From: Escarpia spicata
Lineage: Eukaryota > Annelida > Polychaeta > Sabellida > Siboglinidae
Assembly (NCBI GenBank): GCA_963995525.1
Contig: OZ023206.1
Coordinates: forward strand, 28,663,554-28,727,553
DNA: 64,000 bases
Direction: 5' to 3'
Shown: positions 23,812 to 37,299 of the stretch, piece by piece
Layout of the letters: the number at the start of each line of letters is the position of its first letter
How positions within the stretch are numbered: the stretch's first letter is position 1
Program-made: the position numbers and the translations under genes
Notes under the pieces: model-generated
Seen by the model: only the letters and a program-made list of their open reading frames with translations
What the model was told of the DNA's origin: nothing
Database searches by the model: none

Positions 23812-25956
23812 CAGGCTTGACCACAACCAGAACCAGAGACACACCCAACCAGCCGGCAGATCGGCCGTCACGCTTCAGTGACAGTGTCAGTTGGCTGCGA
23901 GACCTCCCACCAAGCGCGGGTGCCGAGGCGGACGTAAACAACACCAAATACCCCCGTGATCGGTCATCGACCACCCACACACCATAACAACAACAATGAA
24001 CCGAACATTTGTGGAACTGGTGCTGACAGTATAAATCTGATATGTGTTCAAACAAACAAATAGGACCTACCAACGATAATAAATACAAACATTCGCGGAG
24101 CTCTGTCTAGTAAACTGGACGAAATTAAAGTGATAAAGGACAACTACGGGGTAGACGTTATAGCTATAACAGAAACGTGTTGCACCAACAGCATACCAGA
24201 CGGCCCGCTTTCGCTGTCCGGGTTCAATATCTACCGGACAGACAGACAAGACGGCTGCCAACACGGAGGTATAGCCTGCTACGTTTGAGACTCAATTCCA
24301 AGTAAATATTGACCCGAACTAAATCAACCCGAGCTAGAAACATTGTGGATAACTATACGCACACCAAAGATGCCTCGCGACCACCCACAAATTACAATTG
24401 GAACCATATATCATCCTCCCAGGTCAGATGATTGGGCAATGCTAATTCACATCGACCAGTCGCTAGACTACATACGCCGACACCACCCACATACAGGTAT
24501 CATCATGACGGGCAACTTCAACAAGATGAAGGATTCTCACTTGAAACGAAATCACGACTTGAAACAGATTGTCGACCAATCCATCCATCGCTAGAGACCA
24601 AGTTGACCCTCAACAATATGGTTCAGTAAAGGGAACGTCCACAGTGCACGCACTAATCGAGCTAGTGCACAGGTGGAAAGCAGCGCTCGATTCCACCGGA
24701 ACCATGATCCGCATACTACTCGTTGACGTTAGCAAAGCGTTTGATAGAATAGACCACCACACCCTGCTAACTAAATGCGCGTCACTTGGACTCCCGAACT
24801 TCGTAATCAAATGGCTAACATAACATCCTTCTTATGCTAACGCAAACAGCGAGTGAAGATCGGCCGTATCAAGTCGAAGTGCATTACTGTCAACGCAGGC
24901 GTGCCACAAGGATCAATCTTCGGCCCGATCGGTTTTGTGCATCAATGTAAATGTCTTACAAATAACTTGTGAACACGTCAAATATGTAGACGATTGCACA
25001 ATATAGGAATCATGTTCACCTACAGGCCTCGATAGCTCGCGCCAAACAGCGGCAGACGAAGTAGCACAGTGGACTGCCACCAACAAAATGGCATTGAACT
25101 ACGACAAAACGAAGGAAATGTGCATATGCTTCAAGAAAAAACACCAGACATCCAGCCGATAATGATCAACGACAGACAGATAGAACAAGTAAACTGCACT
25201 CGCCTACTAGGTGTCACACTTTCACATGATCTTTTCACAAGACTATATTTCATAATCCTGCTCAAGCGAGCAGCAGTCGACCCCCATCGCTCGTCAAGAT
25301 ATAATATACAACATTAATCCGATATGTCCTTGAGTATGCCTGCCAGGTGTGACATACGAGCTTAACGAAAAGGCAAATCAAGCAGCTGGAAAGTATCGAG
25401 AGACGAGCTATGCGGATAATATTCCATGACGTGTGTTACGTCGAAGTCATCGCCACAGCGAGACTACCACCGCTGGCAGACCGGAGTGAGACGTTGTGCA
25501 GAACTCTATTCACGAACATACAACAACCTAACCACAAACTGCACCATCTACTGCCTCCCTCCCGGACACCTCCAAACGCAATCCGAAACGCACATGTGTA
25601 CAGTGCTCCTCGGTGTAGGACCGAACGCTTTAAGAACTCTTTTATAACTTATGGACTTTATCACTGGCAGTAACCGGACATTTTATTTCCTACGGGTTAC
25701 TCGCAATTAACAGTGAATCTTGTTTTAGTTATTTATTCTATTTTCTTATTTATACGCAAATTATACATTTCAATTAGTTATAATTTAACTTATTTAGGTT
25801 GTATAATCCATTTAGTGTTTTTTAATCTAATTTATGTAATTGTGTTATACATTTTAATGTACCTATTTTACTTTTCAGCCTCTATGGCTGCCAAAGAAAA
25901 AAAAACTTATTATTATTATAGTAGTGCGTTTTTATATATGTATTTTATTATATAAT
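23812..25956 (+). mobile_element. Jockey/L2-like LINE, full-length ends, internally deleted
   Basis: An APE-type endonuclease runs from about 24080: INTNIRGALSSKLDEI, VIAITETCC, GGIACYV, GTIYHPPR, TGIIMTGNFN. The catalytic GDFN Asp is Asn and TETW is TETC. At about 24580-24600 the frame jumps from KQIVDQ to QVDPQQYGSVKGTST, the middle of the RT, so all the sequence between is deleted. RT continues with LLVDVSKAFDRIDHH, VNAGVPQGSIFGPIGF and a decayed YVDD region near 24985, then CTRLLGVTLSHD and RRAMRIIF-like. The 3' end is AT-rich. The inactivating stops are many. A C-rich 5' leader from about 23812 suggests the 5' end is present. Confidence 0.75.
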
Positions 25957-26199
25957 ACGTTTTCTACTTTTAATATCAGCATGTTAAATTTACATGTTTA
26001 TGAACATTTGAACCGACATATGTGTATCGCTATGTGTATTTGAGTCTGAAATAAAGAATAAAATTGACTATATATTTGGAATATCAATGTGTGTTATACA
26101 ATGCTGATACACCAAGAAAATGCTTGTAACAAAAATGGTCGGTGGTTTTTGTGATAGTTTCCGTTGGAAATTGAAGATACATGAAACTCGGATATGATG

Positions 26200-27100
26200 A
26201 ATTCGCTTATAATGTATTCTCGCTTGTACCGAATCAATCAATAGGTCGCGATTTTTCTTATTGAAATTCTACGTGTGTGACGAATATGTACAACGAATTT
26301 GTTGATATAACGAAAAATTCTGTCGGTCCCAATGGCCAAAATCTATTTGAATATTATCGGATATAACGAAATGCTGATACGAAGTAAACAAAATATACAT
26401 GAAAAATGCCTAATGTCGTAAGATTGTTAAATAACCCCGAGGGAAATATAATTGTCCTACCCCCCAATACTGGGATGCAGGAATCATTCGAAATCTGAAA
26501 TTCCAGTATCGCTGAATACCCGCTAATAGTCGCCTAGATGCTGCTGAGAAAGACCGCGAGTTCAAATGGGACATTCTGGATTGTTTGCTCGCTGTGAAAT
26601 CAAGCTGGAATATGGATAAGGGTGAAACTGTCGATAATTGTTGGCGGGCTATGACCAGTACGGTGTATGCGAGGAACAAGTGGCGGCTCAGACGGATGAT
26701 AATCTTGAAACACATGATACCTTCAACAACGTATAGGGCAGTTTGGCAGAAATAATGGATGATGTTGAAATCCACACTGATGAGGAAGTCAGTCAGGTGA
26801 TTGAGCAAACCGAACAACACCAGGATGTCAACGATTTGAAGAAAGCGTCAACAGTGCACTGAATCATAGTGAGCATGTCTCCACGATCGTCAGATCGATC
26901 GGTGAAATGAAATGATTTTTATGATTAGATGCCAGTGTAATTACGTTGATTACCTGTTATTATTGATTATCTGTTCTACACCTGTCCTCTTCTCGATCTC
27001 CTTTTCCACATGCACAGGTTTTAATAAAGAATATGATATCTAGCATGAAGGCTAACGAGCATAAAATATGACTACGCCTAATCCAATATATAATTGTGGT
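26200..27100 (+). mobile_element. Tigger/pogo-like DNA transposon relic with transposase C-terminus
   Basis: 26556-26670 reads DREFKWDILDCLLAVKSSWN, then GETVDNCWRAM. This matches the end of Tigger/pogo DDE transposases (pattern LDA...AW..V..ETI.NCF). Upstream at 26280-26370 are repeated CGTTATATC / GGATATAACGA motifs, like a pogo-type terminus. Downstream frames are broken. The same block, without the transposase piece, occurs inverted at 53640-54500. Confidence 0.6.
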
Positions 27101-27189
27101 GAGGATTCTAATATAGTAGGAATAACAACGTAGACCCATCTACCCATGGTACCATAACATATGCATCAGCGATGGGGGCAGCACAAGGC

Positions 27190-29074
<1,885 letters not shown>

Positions 29075-30870
29075 TACCCACACGCACGCACGCACGCGCG
29101 CGCACACACACACGCACACATTATTACATACGCATACAATATGTTATTTACTTAGGGTAAACACATCCAAAAAGCTATTAACCTGCTTGCTTTTTGCAGA
29201 TATGAACGTAAGCTGATTTAGTTCTTATACGTAACTGTCGTTTTGCATAGCACGCTGTCTACAGATCACTTGAACGACACAATTTGTAGTTCCGCGAATA
29301 TGTTTCTTAACGGGACAATTGGTGTTTCTTGCCAATTTAACTGTGGGAAACCCCCAACGTTTCCGTGCACCCTGTCTGATGACTTGCATGTGAACGTCAT
29401 AGTGATTCAGAATGAAGCCATTACTCTTCTCCTTTTCGAGTTTCTGCACACGTGTCCCATGTGCGTAGGTGTATCTCTGAGTAGGCGTAACATATGTGTA
29501 GTCGATCGCGTTGAACAGTGTAAAACAATAGCCAATTGGTATGGACACAAATTACGTAAGCATCATAGGTGGTCGTTCTGCACGCAAACGCAACGCAACG
29601 CCTAAATATTGATTATATGAAATTAGCAACGCATCATATAACCATCGGGGACTATTATCATCTCAGTCCGGTGATCTTAGACAGACTCGTGTCTGTTTCC
29701 AGCTGCCTGACGTTCCCTAAGAAGAGGAAAAGAAAGAGGAGGACAGAATCTACTAAACGCAATACCGAAGTGAGTAGCAAGGAGACACGTCAAACGGCAC
29801 TCGGTAGATATAACGGGATTTATAATTATAGTTCACGTTTCTGAAACTGGCTCAATTGGGTATTACAGGGCAAATTTGTGGTCGCTTTTCTGGTGGGTAG
29901 AGGCCACGAACGCTAGTTTTCTCGGTGGTTGTAACAGTTGTGTCCATTGTTAGATTTAACACTTGCACGATGTGCTGACCTTTAAAGGTCACAATAAACG
30001 AAACACACTTGCCTGCCGATATAGGGCTCAACACATTATTTGGTCAAAATGGACATTATTTGGTCAAAATGTTCAGACATTGATTCGCTCCCAAACGTGT
30101 GTGAGCGAATCAATGTCCACACTGCTCAAATTAACTTTTGCAGTTATAGGTGCTTTGACTTGTGTCAGTAACATTAACAGATGGCATAAAACTGTTTTCA
30201 CTTCGAATGATAACCGGATTCCAAAGAAGTCTGGTTTGACATGTCAGCCAATGTGCACGTTGAGCTAAACTGAATGATTTAATGATGTTGCGAAATTGTT
30301 GTGATGTAACATTCCACGAAAATGAACAATGACGATGAATGAAGTAGAAGAAGTTGGCTTATTTCTGCTCATGCACAGTTTAGTACGCTCACATCGCGGT
30401 TTCATCAGATGGACAATTAGGTCACGGGAAAAGCGACGTATAGCAATCGTTGGGGAATGGTACGACTGGTCTCCTGCGTCTACTAGAATAATATTAAACA
30501 TTTACCAGTTCATTCATTATCCGCAATATATTTTACATGTACCAAACGTATGTGTTTCCAATAATACCAAGGTGGTCCTTTTCTTTTGCATCCACATCCT
30601 ACTGTAGCCTTAGCAACATCGCAGGGCTAATCTACCTGTCGTATTTACGATAAGCTTTTATAAAGAAATTACGTTATCAGCGCATCGATCTGAATAGCCA
30701 ATGTGAGAGAAACACAACTCAATATGGTAGTATTATGTTGGAAACGTTACGTCATGCACTTTACAAACCATGTTACCAGACTGTCCCGTGTTTTTATTCT
30801 CTGACGTCCTCAGCATCATTTCCCCTCGATCTTTCCTAGTGTTACTAGATGCACCGTTTGCTTTCTTGCG
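29075..30870 (+). repeat. Repeat R1, 3' part (unit B)
   Basis: Collinear with 54705-56640 of unit C and, to about 30300, with 6700-7967 of unit A. Near 29200 a pyrimidine-rich TTTTTGCAG is followed by TATGAACGTAAGC, and the next 180 bases can be read as LNDTICSSANMF..NGTIGVSCQFNCG. The three copies carry different stops, so I treat it as noncoding. The part after 30320 is shared only with unit C. Confidence 0.7.
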
Positions 30871-30889
30871 CGTGCATGAGTGTGTGTGT

Positions 30890-31127
<238 letters not shown>

Positions 31128-31129
31128 GT

Positions 31130-32390
31130 AGAATGACGTGACTAGTGAAATGTGAAAGATGAGGCCTAGACGGACCGTATAATACCAAAGCCGCGAGCAA
31201 CACAGACAGACCAGCGTGCCGAAGACGGACAGGCCTGCGTAATTCTAATACAAACTGGCCCGTGACATATGAGACCGAAGCCACGAGCAATAGAGACGGA
31301 AAAGCTTGCCAACGATGGGCTTGCCTGTATGTCAGAGAGAGACCGTGCGAGATCGAAGCGCCATCTGCGAATGGTCAGGACAGAACTAAGCCGCGATCAA
31401 CAGAGACGGGCAATCGTTCCAGAGTCGAACAAACGTACCAAACTGATGCGGAGCTGTACGTTTCAGAGCCAATGCCATTCGTACCATGGAAAGAGACCGG
31501 GGCAGTGAGACAAAATTTAGGTAACTGTCTAATGTGAACCTTCACTGCCTGACGACTGGGACGATTATAGACTGTGCTATTCGTTACGTATCACATGTTA
31601 TGTCCATCACGTATCTTTTATAGCGTGATTATTCTGGGTAATCATATTAACATTATTCAGCAATATTTATATATATATTCATTGTCCGTCCTTACAGGTA
31701 CTGTTTCATACTGCAGCGATCATTTGCCAGCGTTGCGTATTGCATAATAGGGACATTTCCTAGACTCAAACCATCTATTTGCGAGAGACCCACCGGACCG
31801 TGATAGATATGACATAGATATCATGTCTTACCGTGATGTACCGTGGTAAACCTAAACCGCAGGCAGATTACTCTTTCTTCATGCGACTCAGCCAAATCAT
31901 AAATCTACCATGAATTACAGACGTTGTATATAGCATGTTTAAGTTCATTGTGAACAGTGGTGACGGCCTGCGCCATGTATCCATTTGTTCATAACCAATT
32001 TTCGCTGGTGAACATTTACGTGACTTACCTTTTTACCTTTCAACTATGCGTCATTGAAAAACAAATGTAGCGTGTTTGTGACACTATTAACACTTGATTA
32101 GTCGTCTGGTCCTGCGACGTTTCGGAAGAAACGCCTCCTACTCTAACGTTCGCACTAATTGTATCGGCCATTGTTCACGCAGGACGATAATCTTTCGTGA
32201 TTTGTCATGGGTAAATTACATATGTGGAAACAGGATTACGTCCATCCACCTGGACTCTTTAAATCTTCTTAACTCGTCTCGTTAAACGTCTCCACTGTTA
32301 GTTCGTAATAGATAGATCGTCTTGCCTTATGCTTATAAAGTCTCTGCAAAAGCAAATGCCGTTCTGGAATAGGTTCTATAGCATCCAACA
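31130..32390. other. Unassigned segment upstream of unit B
   Basis: Contains a diverged internal repeat (CCGCGAGCAACACAGACAGA near 31191 and CCACGAGCAATAGAGACGG near 31282, with a third form near 31390). No recognisable protein or element. It is present in unit B and not in unit C, where R1 runs almost straight into the RTE relic. Confidence 0.45.
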
Positions 32391-32479
32391 GTTCGAATGA
32401 GACACAACCAATGTCTCCTTCTCGGAAGATATCAACTTATTGGGTGTTGGTTCATTTTGAATAGTGTGTGCAAGGAGCA

Positions 32480-32800
32480 GCAATCGTGTTTGTTTCTCAC
32501 TAGTTACGAGAAGAATGTTTTCTTGGTCGACGTTGTATCAAATCCCACATCGTTATTGCCGGCGACTTAAACTTCCATATTGACATTGCATCAGAACCTG
32601 ACACACGGCATTTGTTTAGATGCTCGCTGACCGCGGCATGACTCAACCAGTTACAGATGACACATACAATAAGGTCACCACCTGGATGTAGGTATCGTTC
32701 GAAGCAACAGTGCAATAGTAACTACACAACCGAGTGTGTATCACCCGTGGTTGTGACACACACACAGCAATCCATCCGGTGATCATGTGACCATCACATT
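32480..32800 (+). mobile_element. LINE endonuclease fragment
   Basis: Reads IAGDLNFHIDIASEPDTRH (APE-type GDxNxH motif near 32560), then in shifted frames LADRGMTQ, THNKGHHLDV-like, IVRSNS and PSVYHP. This order fits LINE apurinic-type endonucleases. Short and frameshifted. Confidence 0.6.
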
Positions 32801-32820
32801 TTGTGTAAATGCTGCAAGGC

Positions 32821-32920
32821 CTGCACACACACACACACACACACGCACGCACACGCACACGCACACGCACACGCACACACGCACACACGCACACACACAC
32901 GCACACACGCACACACACAC
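32821..32920. repeat. (CA)n/(CG CA)n microsatellite
   Basis: CA with regular CG interruptions, directly before the RTE relic, as in unit C. Confidence 0.93.
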
Positions 32921-33560
32921 CTTCCCAATTTAAAACAAGATATTACGTTTTTGCTGGAGGATTTAAGCAGTGACGCACCTGGTGGTCGATCAGGAACAAG
33001 GCCATATTCTTATAGAGAGTTAGTGTGTTTTGGTGCAGGCATATGCACAATAGTCATGATTTTCGTAGCTCGCCAACTCCAACTTATGTTGTACAATGGT
33101 GACACCTCCGCTGCTTTCCCATACAGTAACGTCGTAAAAGAGGGGTGTGCACTGGCACTGACTCTGTTCAGCATGATGTTCACGGCAGTGTTGTCCAACG
33201 CCTTCCAAGGGAATGATGGTGGCATCTACATCAACAACCGCATTGATGGAGGGATATTCAACTTGAGAAGATTCCAAGCGACGACAAACATACAGCAGAA
33301 TGTGATCCGCGATTTAAACTTCGCCGATGACTGCGTTCTCAACAGCTGATCTGGGCAACACATGCAGAGTAACATGGACGAGCTCCACAGCCGCATTGTG
33401 AAAGGAAGAGCGAGAGTCGAAAAGCGACAGCTGCAAACAGTGCCAGCTCCACTCGTGTGCGAAACCTGCAAAAACGAACATTGGTCTTATCGGCCACAAG
33501 CGAACCCCCCCCCGCAAAAAGAAATGATCAAACTCTTCGCGCGCTCTTCGACGTCAAGCA
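32921..33560 (+). mobile_element. RTE-type LINE relic, unit B copy
   Basis: Shows CALALTLFSMMFTAVLSNAF, GGIFNLRRFQATT and DLNFADDCVLNS, where the YxDD box (FADD) is intact. At about 33395 it jumps from MQSNMDE to the 3' end (VEKRQLQTVPAPLVCETC), losing several hundred bases of C-terminal sequence. It occupies the same place relative to the receptor as the copies at 1, 8376 and 56811. Confidence 0.8.
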
Positions 33561-33564
33561 AGTG

Positions 33565-34357
33565 CAAACAAATAGCTGTCACGCGGTGGGCGTTTAACGT
33601 AATATACATTGTCCCCTGCCTCTAGCTATACAGTTATTATTGCGTTGAATAAGAATGGCCAAGAAACTATTGATCAGCCATTTTATTAAAATTTTTAAAA
33701 ATTCCAGTGGAAGAAGGGTATTGTTTTTTATGCATATATGTGGATAGATCGGAATGGAAGCAGCAACTACTTGTATCATCCGCACATTCGTGTTGTGCAT
33801 GAGAAAAAAACCGGAAAAACGTCTGCTGCGTCCATGTGTGTAAAAAGGAGGATGGCAACCCACCAGCTACAAGACTAGTTGATTGACTTTTGTGTAATTA
33901 CCAACATAAGAGAGTCGTTTCCTTCTTACAACTGACGACAGTTGTGTAGGCACCACGCTTGTAGGAAAGGGCTATATGATATATAACAACAGCATCTGGG
34001 TTTAGCTTCAACTGATCTGGTCTTTAAAGTTGCGGTGACAGTCCAGTCTTGTGAACCGTACAGTATGATGGTCTCAATATGTGCTTTCTAGAAGGCTAAC
34101 AGATGTACTTGACGGTGTAGATACATTAGTCAATTAATATGAAAAGTACTGAAATAACCCGCTTGTGGGAAAATGAAAATATTAATTTATATAATAGACA
34201 GTATGTTTCTGTGCTTGTTTCAATGAACAGAGAATTAGTCAAGACTTTGAAGCAGTCGCCAAACATCATCCATCGCGACTGACAGATTATGCATTTGTGA
34301 TGTCATATACACAAGATATAAACGTTTATTTGTGTTTACCTTTTAATTGCAGATAAC
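33565..34357 (+). other. 5' flank of the unit B receptor
   Basis: Matches 1120-1930 of unit A and 58680-59320 of unit C. It includes the minus-strand LINE scrap (33985-34100). It ends in a pyrimidine-rich TTTAATTGCAG|ATAAC just before the start ATG. The acceptor is conserved in all complete units, which implies a noncoding first exon upstream. I found no TATA box or start site that I can defend. Confidence 0.6.
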
Positions 34358-34669
34358 ATGGCGTCACACTACGCGGGCAACATCACGTCCGATATAGAGA
34401 CAGAGCAAAACGACACTAAAGCGACCGATGGTGGAAGTACACAGATACCGCCAGTCCGAATTATCGTTTGTCTTGGCCTCTTCATTATCATCATTGTCAC
34501 AATTGTCGGAAACATCATCGTGATTGCCGCCTTTGTTATCGAGAAGAAATTGCGTACAACCTTTACCTTCTACATCCTCAACCTCGCTGTCACTGACGTC
34601 TGTGTCGCCATCACAGCAATGTTCTTCTACACCTTTGATATTCTCTTGGGTTGGTGGCCCTTCGGAGAG
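34358..34669 (+). CDS. Orphan aminergic-type GPCR, unit B, exon 1 of 4 (residues 1-104)
   Basis: First coding exon of a deduced 397-residue class A GPCR. The ATG lies five bases after a conserved AG acceptor and is the first in frame. Residues 1-33 form a short extracellular tail with sequons N8-I-T and N18-D-T and no signal peptide, as usual for amine receptors. TM1 (about 34-60) has the GN pair (N52 = 1.50). TM2 (about 70-93) has NLAVTD, with D80 = 2.50. The exon ends with WWPFGE at a phase-0 GAG|gtgaga donor. The assembled protein has D114 (3.32), DRF in place of DRY, W159 (4.50), W166 (4.57), CWVP (W338 = 6.48), W365 (7.40), Y368 (7.43) and NPFLY. This pattern is closest to muscarinic and histamine H3-type receptors. 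It should be a plasma-membrane Gi/Gq-type amine receptor; the ligand is unknown. Confidence 0.92.
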
Positions 34670-35300
34670 GTGAGACATCTTCATCATTTTCTCTGCTAAT
34701 TGACAACAATAGGTTACGAATCATTTGTGTTTCTTTTTGTCTTCAATTAGATTCCGTATTTTTCAATATCTTGTTCAACAACTGTTGAGCTACGTTATGA
34801 CAATTTTAATGACACGTAAGGTATTGTCAAAAAGCAGTCGTGTCATATTTCTGCTATTGATTTGGTGTCATATTTCCGCTATCCGCTGGTACAGATCAGC
34901 ACAGTTTTATTAATAGTTTTGCCATTTGTCACACCCAAGGACGAGCAGATAGTCCCGAGTAACGTCAACCAAGCCGCTAAGCCAAATAACATGTAATGAA
35001 TAATGTCGTCATATTTTATTACAAAAGAAGACCGCCGATGACATATTTGCTGTAATTATTCAGGTGGATGTGTCTGCGTGTGCGTGTGCATGTGCGTGTG
35101 CCTGGATGTGCGTATGCAATACATTATTATGTTTGTATGCCTGTGAGTTAGCGCGTTTTCCTGTCCGTGTGGATGTGAGCGTGTTGCATACGTGCGTGCG
35201 TGCGTGCGTGCGTGCGTGTTTGCATCTAAGCTCAGGCCGATTAGTATATAATAACACGTTGGATTCTAAGAACTCAGGTGTTGACTTTCTGACCGAACAG

Positions 35301-35464
35301 GTTATGTGCGGCTTTTGGATCTTCTTCGACTATGGCATGACGTTCTCGTCTGTCTTCACTCTGGTCGCCATCTCGGTCGACCGCTTCTGGTCCGTGCAGT
35401 GGAGTCTCAACTATCGCCAATACAACACCATGAGAAAGACGACAGTCGTCATTGTCTTCATCTG
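35301..35464 (+). CDS. Orphan aminergic-type GPCR, unit B, exon 2 (residues 105-158 plus two bases)
   Basis: It starts after a GAACAG acceptor in phase 0. It encodes C107 (3.25, disulfide to C183), FFDYG with D114 (3.32, the amine-binding Asp) and Y115 (3.33), then AISVDRFWSV, loop 2 (LNYRQYNTM) and the start of TM4. The exon ends after the first two bases of the W159 codon, at CTG|gtgcgt. The frame stays open past that donor to a stop near 35507, but only splicing there restores TM4. Of the 54 residues, 50 match unit C. Confidence 0.9.
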
Positions 35465-36289
35465 GTGCGTCACATGCCTGTCTCCCATAACACGGCGTTT
35501 GTGTTAGGACACTAATAGTAACATACAAAACATATCGATCCTCGACAATTTATTGTTCGAGTCTTTAAAATTAATCCTGTGTCCAAGTGCCAATACGTTA
35601 TACACAAGGCGACTCCGGAATTAGATCTATTACGCAACTCATATCAGCAGCCCAGTCTATTTACCACAGCACGAATTCTGATAGATTAGTCGTATGGCGA
35701 TTATCATCAGTTTAAACATAGGGCAAATACTAAGACGTCATTGTAACAGCACACGTTTCCTTACGTTTCTATCGCAGCATGGCTCTATATATTCGCACAA
35801 AAAGAGTAAAGGAAAACGTATAAAGAATGGTGATACACAGTATCTAGAAAATAACCAGGGGTAGATATTAAGAAGAAGAAGACAATTTTGTTTGATCTAG
35901 ACATTTCAAATAATATATACATACAATACATCCATGTCAAAGAATAATACAAATATATAAACTTATGGTATACATGGTGTAATGTCGGGTAAATAAAAAA
36001 AAGTAGGGTCAGGAGACTCCTCTAAAACTATGGTAGTCGCCATCGAGGAGCCACCTTTTGTGATACATTCGTTCCAGCAAAAAAAACAGAATATAAATGT
36101 GAGCATGTGTGTAGTGTGAGCAAGCTTACAAGATTATTGTGTTTGTTGTTAAGGCACTGTTTTGTACTGTATATAGTTGACAGGTGGTTGTCGGTTCTTA
36201 ATGTTTATACGTATATAGCAATTTTGTCTTGTGTATGTTACTTGATAAGTATAACGTTTAACATACTTGGCAAATCCTTGTGAACTATG

Positions 36290-36893
36290 TCTACTAAGCT
36301 TTTCTTTAACTATATCGGCTATTTAGTCGTCTTCTTCCCCTTGCTCCCTTGCGGGGTGGGGTCCACGTCACTTGGTAGCTTCTTCTACTTTTCTTGTCAG
36401 TTCTTTCCACTTCACCGCACCGCCCAGGTATACAAAGCTGTTCACTTGTTTAATGGTCTTTCCGTCAACAACTACATGCAGATCTACCTCCTGTTCACCT
36501 ATCCACATTACTTCAGTCTTCTCCAGATTCATTCGGAGGCCGTGTTTTCTGAAGGTGTCACTCCATTCTTGCAAAGCTTTCTGTAGTTCCTCTTTGTTAT
36601 AAGCCACCACTGCTAGTTCGTCTGCATACAGTATCTTCTTAAGTTCTTCCTGCTCCGATATCTTTCCACTGATCAGGTTCATCACCATAATGAAAAGCAG
36701 GGGACTCAAGGCACTTCCCTGTCCGAGTCCTACTTCCACTCCAAATTGTTCTGATGTTTCTCCTTCGACTCTCACTACCGCTGTTGTCTCTTTGTGCATT
36801 TCCTCCACCATTCTGGCTTCTGCTTTTCCAACATCCATCCATCTCATGACTGCAAATGCGAGTTCTCTCGGCACGGTGTCAAATGCCTTTGGC
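36290..36893 (-). mobile_element. LINE RT fragment (starts at the KAFD motif)
   Basis: Minus-strand frame of about 170 codons: KAFDTVPRELAFAVM, EVGLGQGSALSPLLF, ILYADELAVVAYN (YADE instead of YADD), LRMNLEKTEVMW, NSFVYLGGAVK. It is a 5'-truncated non-LTR RT. The second Asp of the catalytic pair is Glu. The frame is nearly unbroken, unlike the surrounding LINE, so this is a younger piece nested in an older one. Confidence 0.8.
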
Positions 36894-37299
36894 TATTTAG
36901 TAAAAATAAATTATGTCTAAGACATTCTTTGCCAAAGTGTATATTTTATTCTTGACTCTTGTGTCATGATTATGTACCTTATGGTTGACATTATTAAATA
37001 GTATTTGTAAATAAACTGGTAAATCATTGTGTAAATATGTATAGTAAAATTTATTATTGTAATTTAAGGATGTCATCTACTTTTAACAAGTTGAGTTTTT
37101 AGTGAAGTTATACTGTGTGGGAAATATAATTTCTTAAGGTTATAATTCTCAGGGCTTCTTTTGAAGTATTATTATTATATTTGATTGAAAGCCCCATGCC
37201 ATGATGCAATAATTAATGTGTGGCACTGTTAAAGAATTATATAAAGTTATTTTAATATGAAGAGGTAACATATGTTTCAATTTTTGTTAAATGCCAATT

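Noticed and set aside
29243..29605. 120-codon ORF in R1 with Cys pairs
   Set aside because: The corresponding frames in units A and C are broken by stops, and no family is recognised.
31262..31537. 91-codon ORF in the segment upstream of unit B
   Set aside because: Polar, low-complexity composition from an internal repeat; no recognisable domain or partner exon.
35465..35507. Continuation of exon 2 past the donor (CVTCLSPIT..)
   Set aside because: Splicing at CTG|gtgcgt restores TM4 and the frame of exon 3; the read-through ends in a stop. The same holds at 60508-60550.
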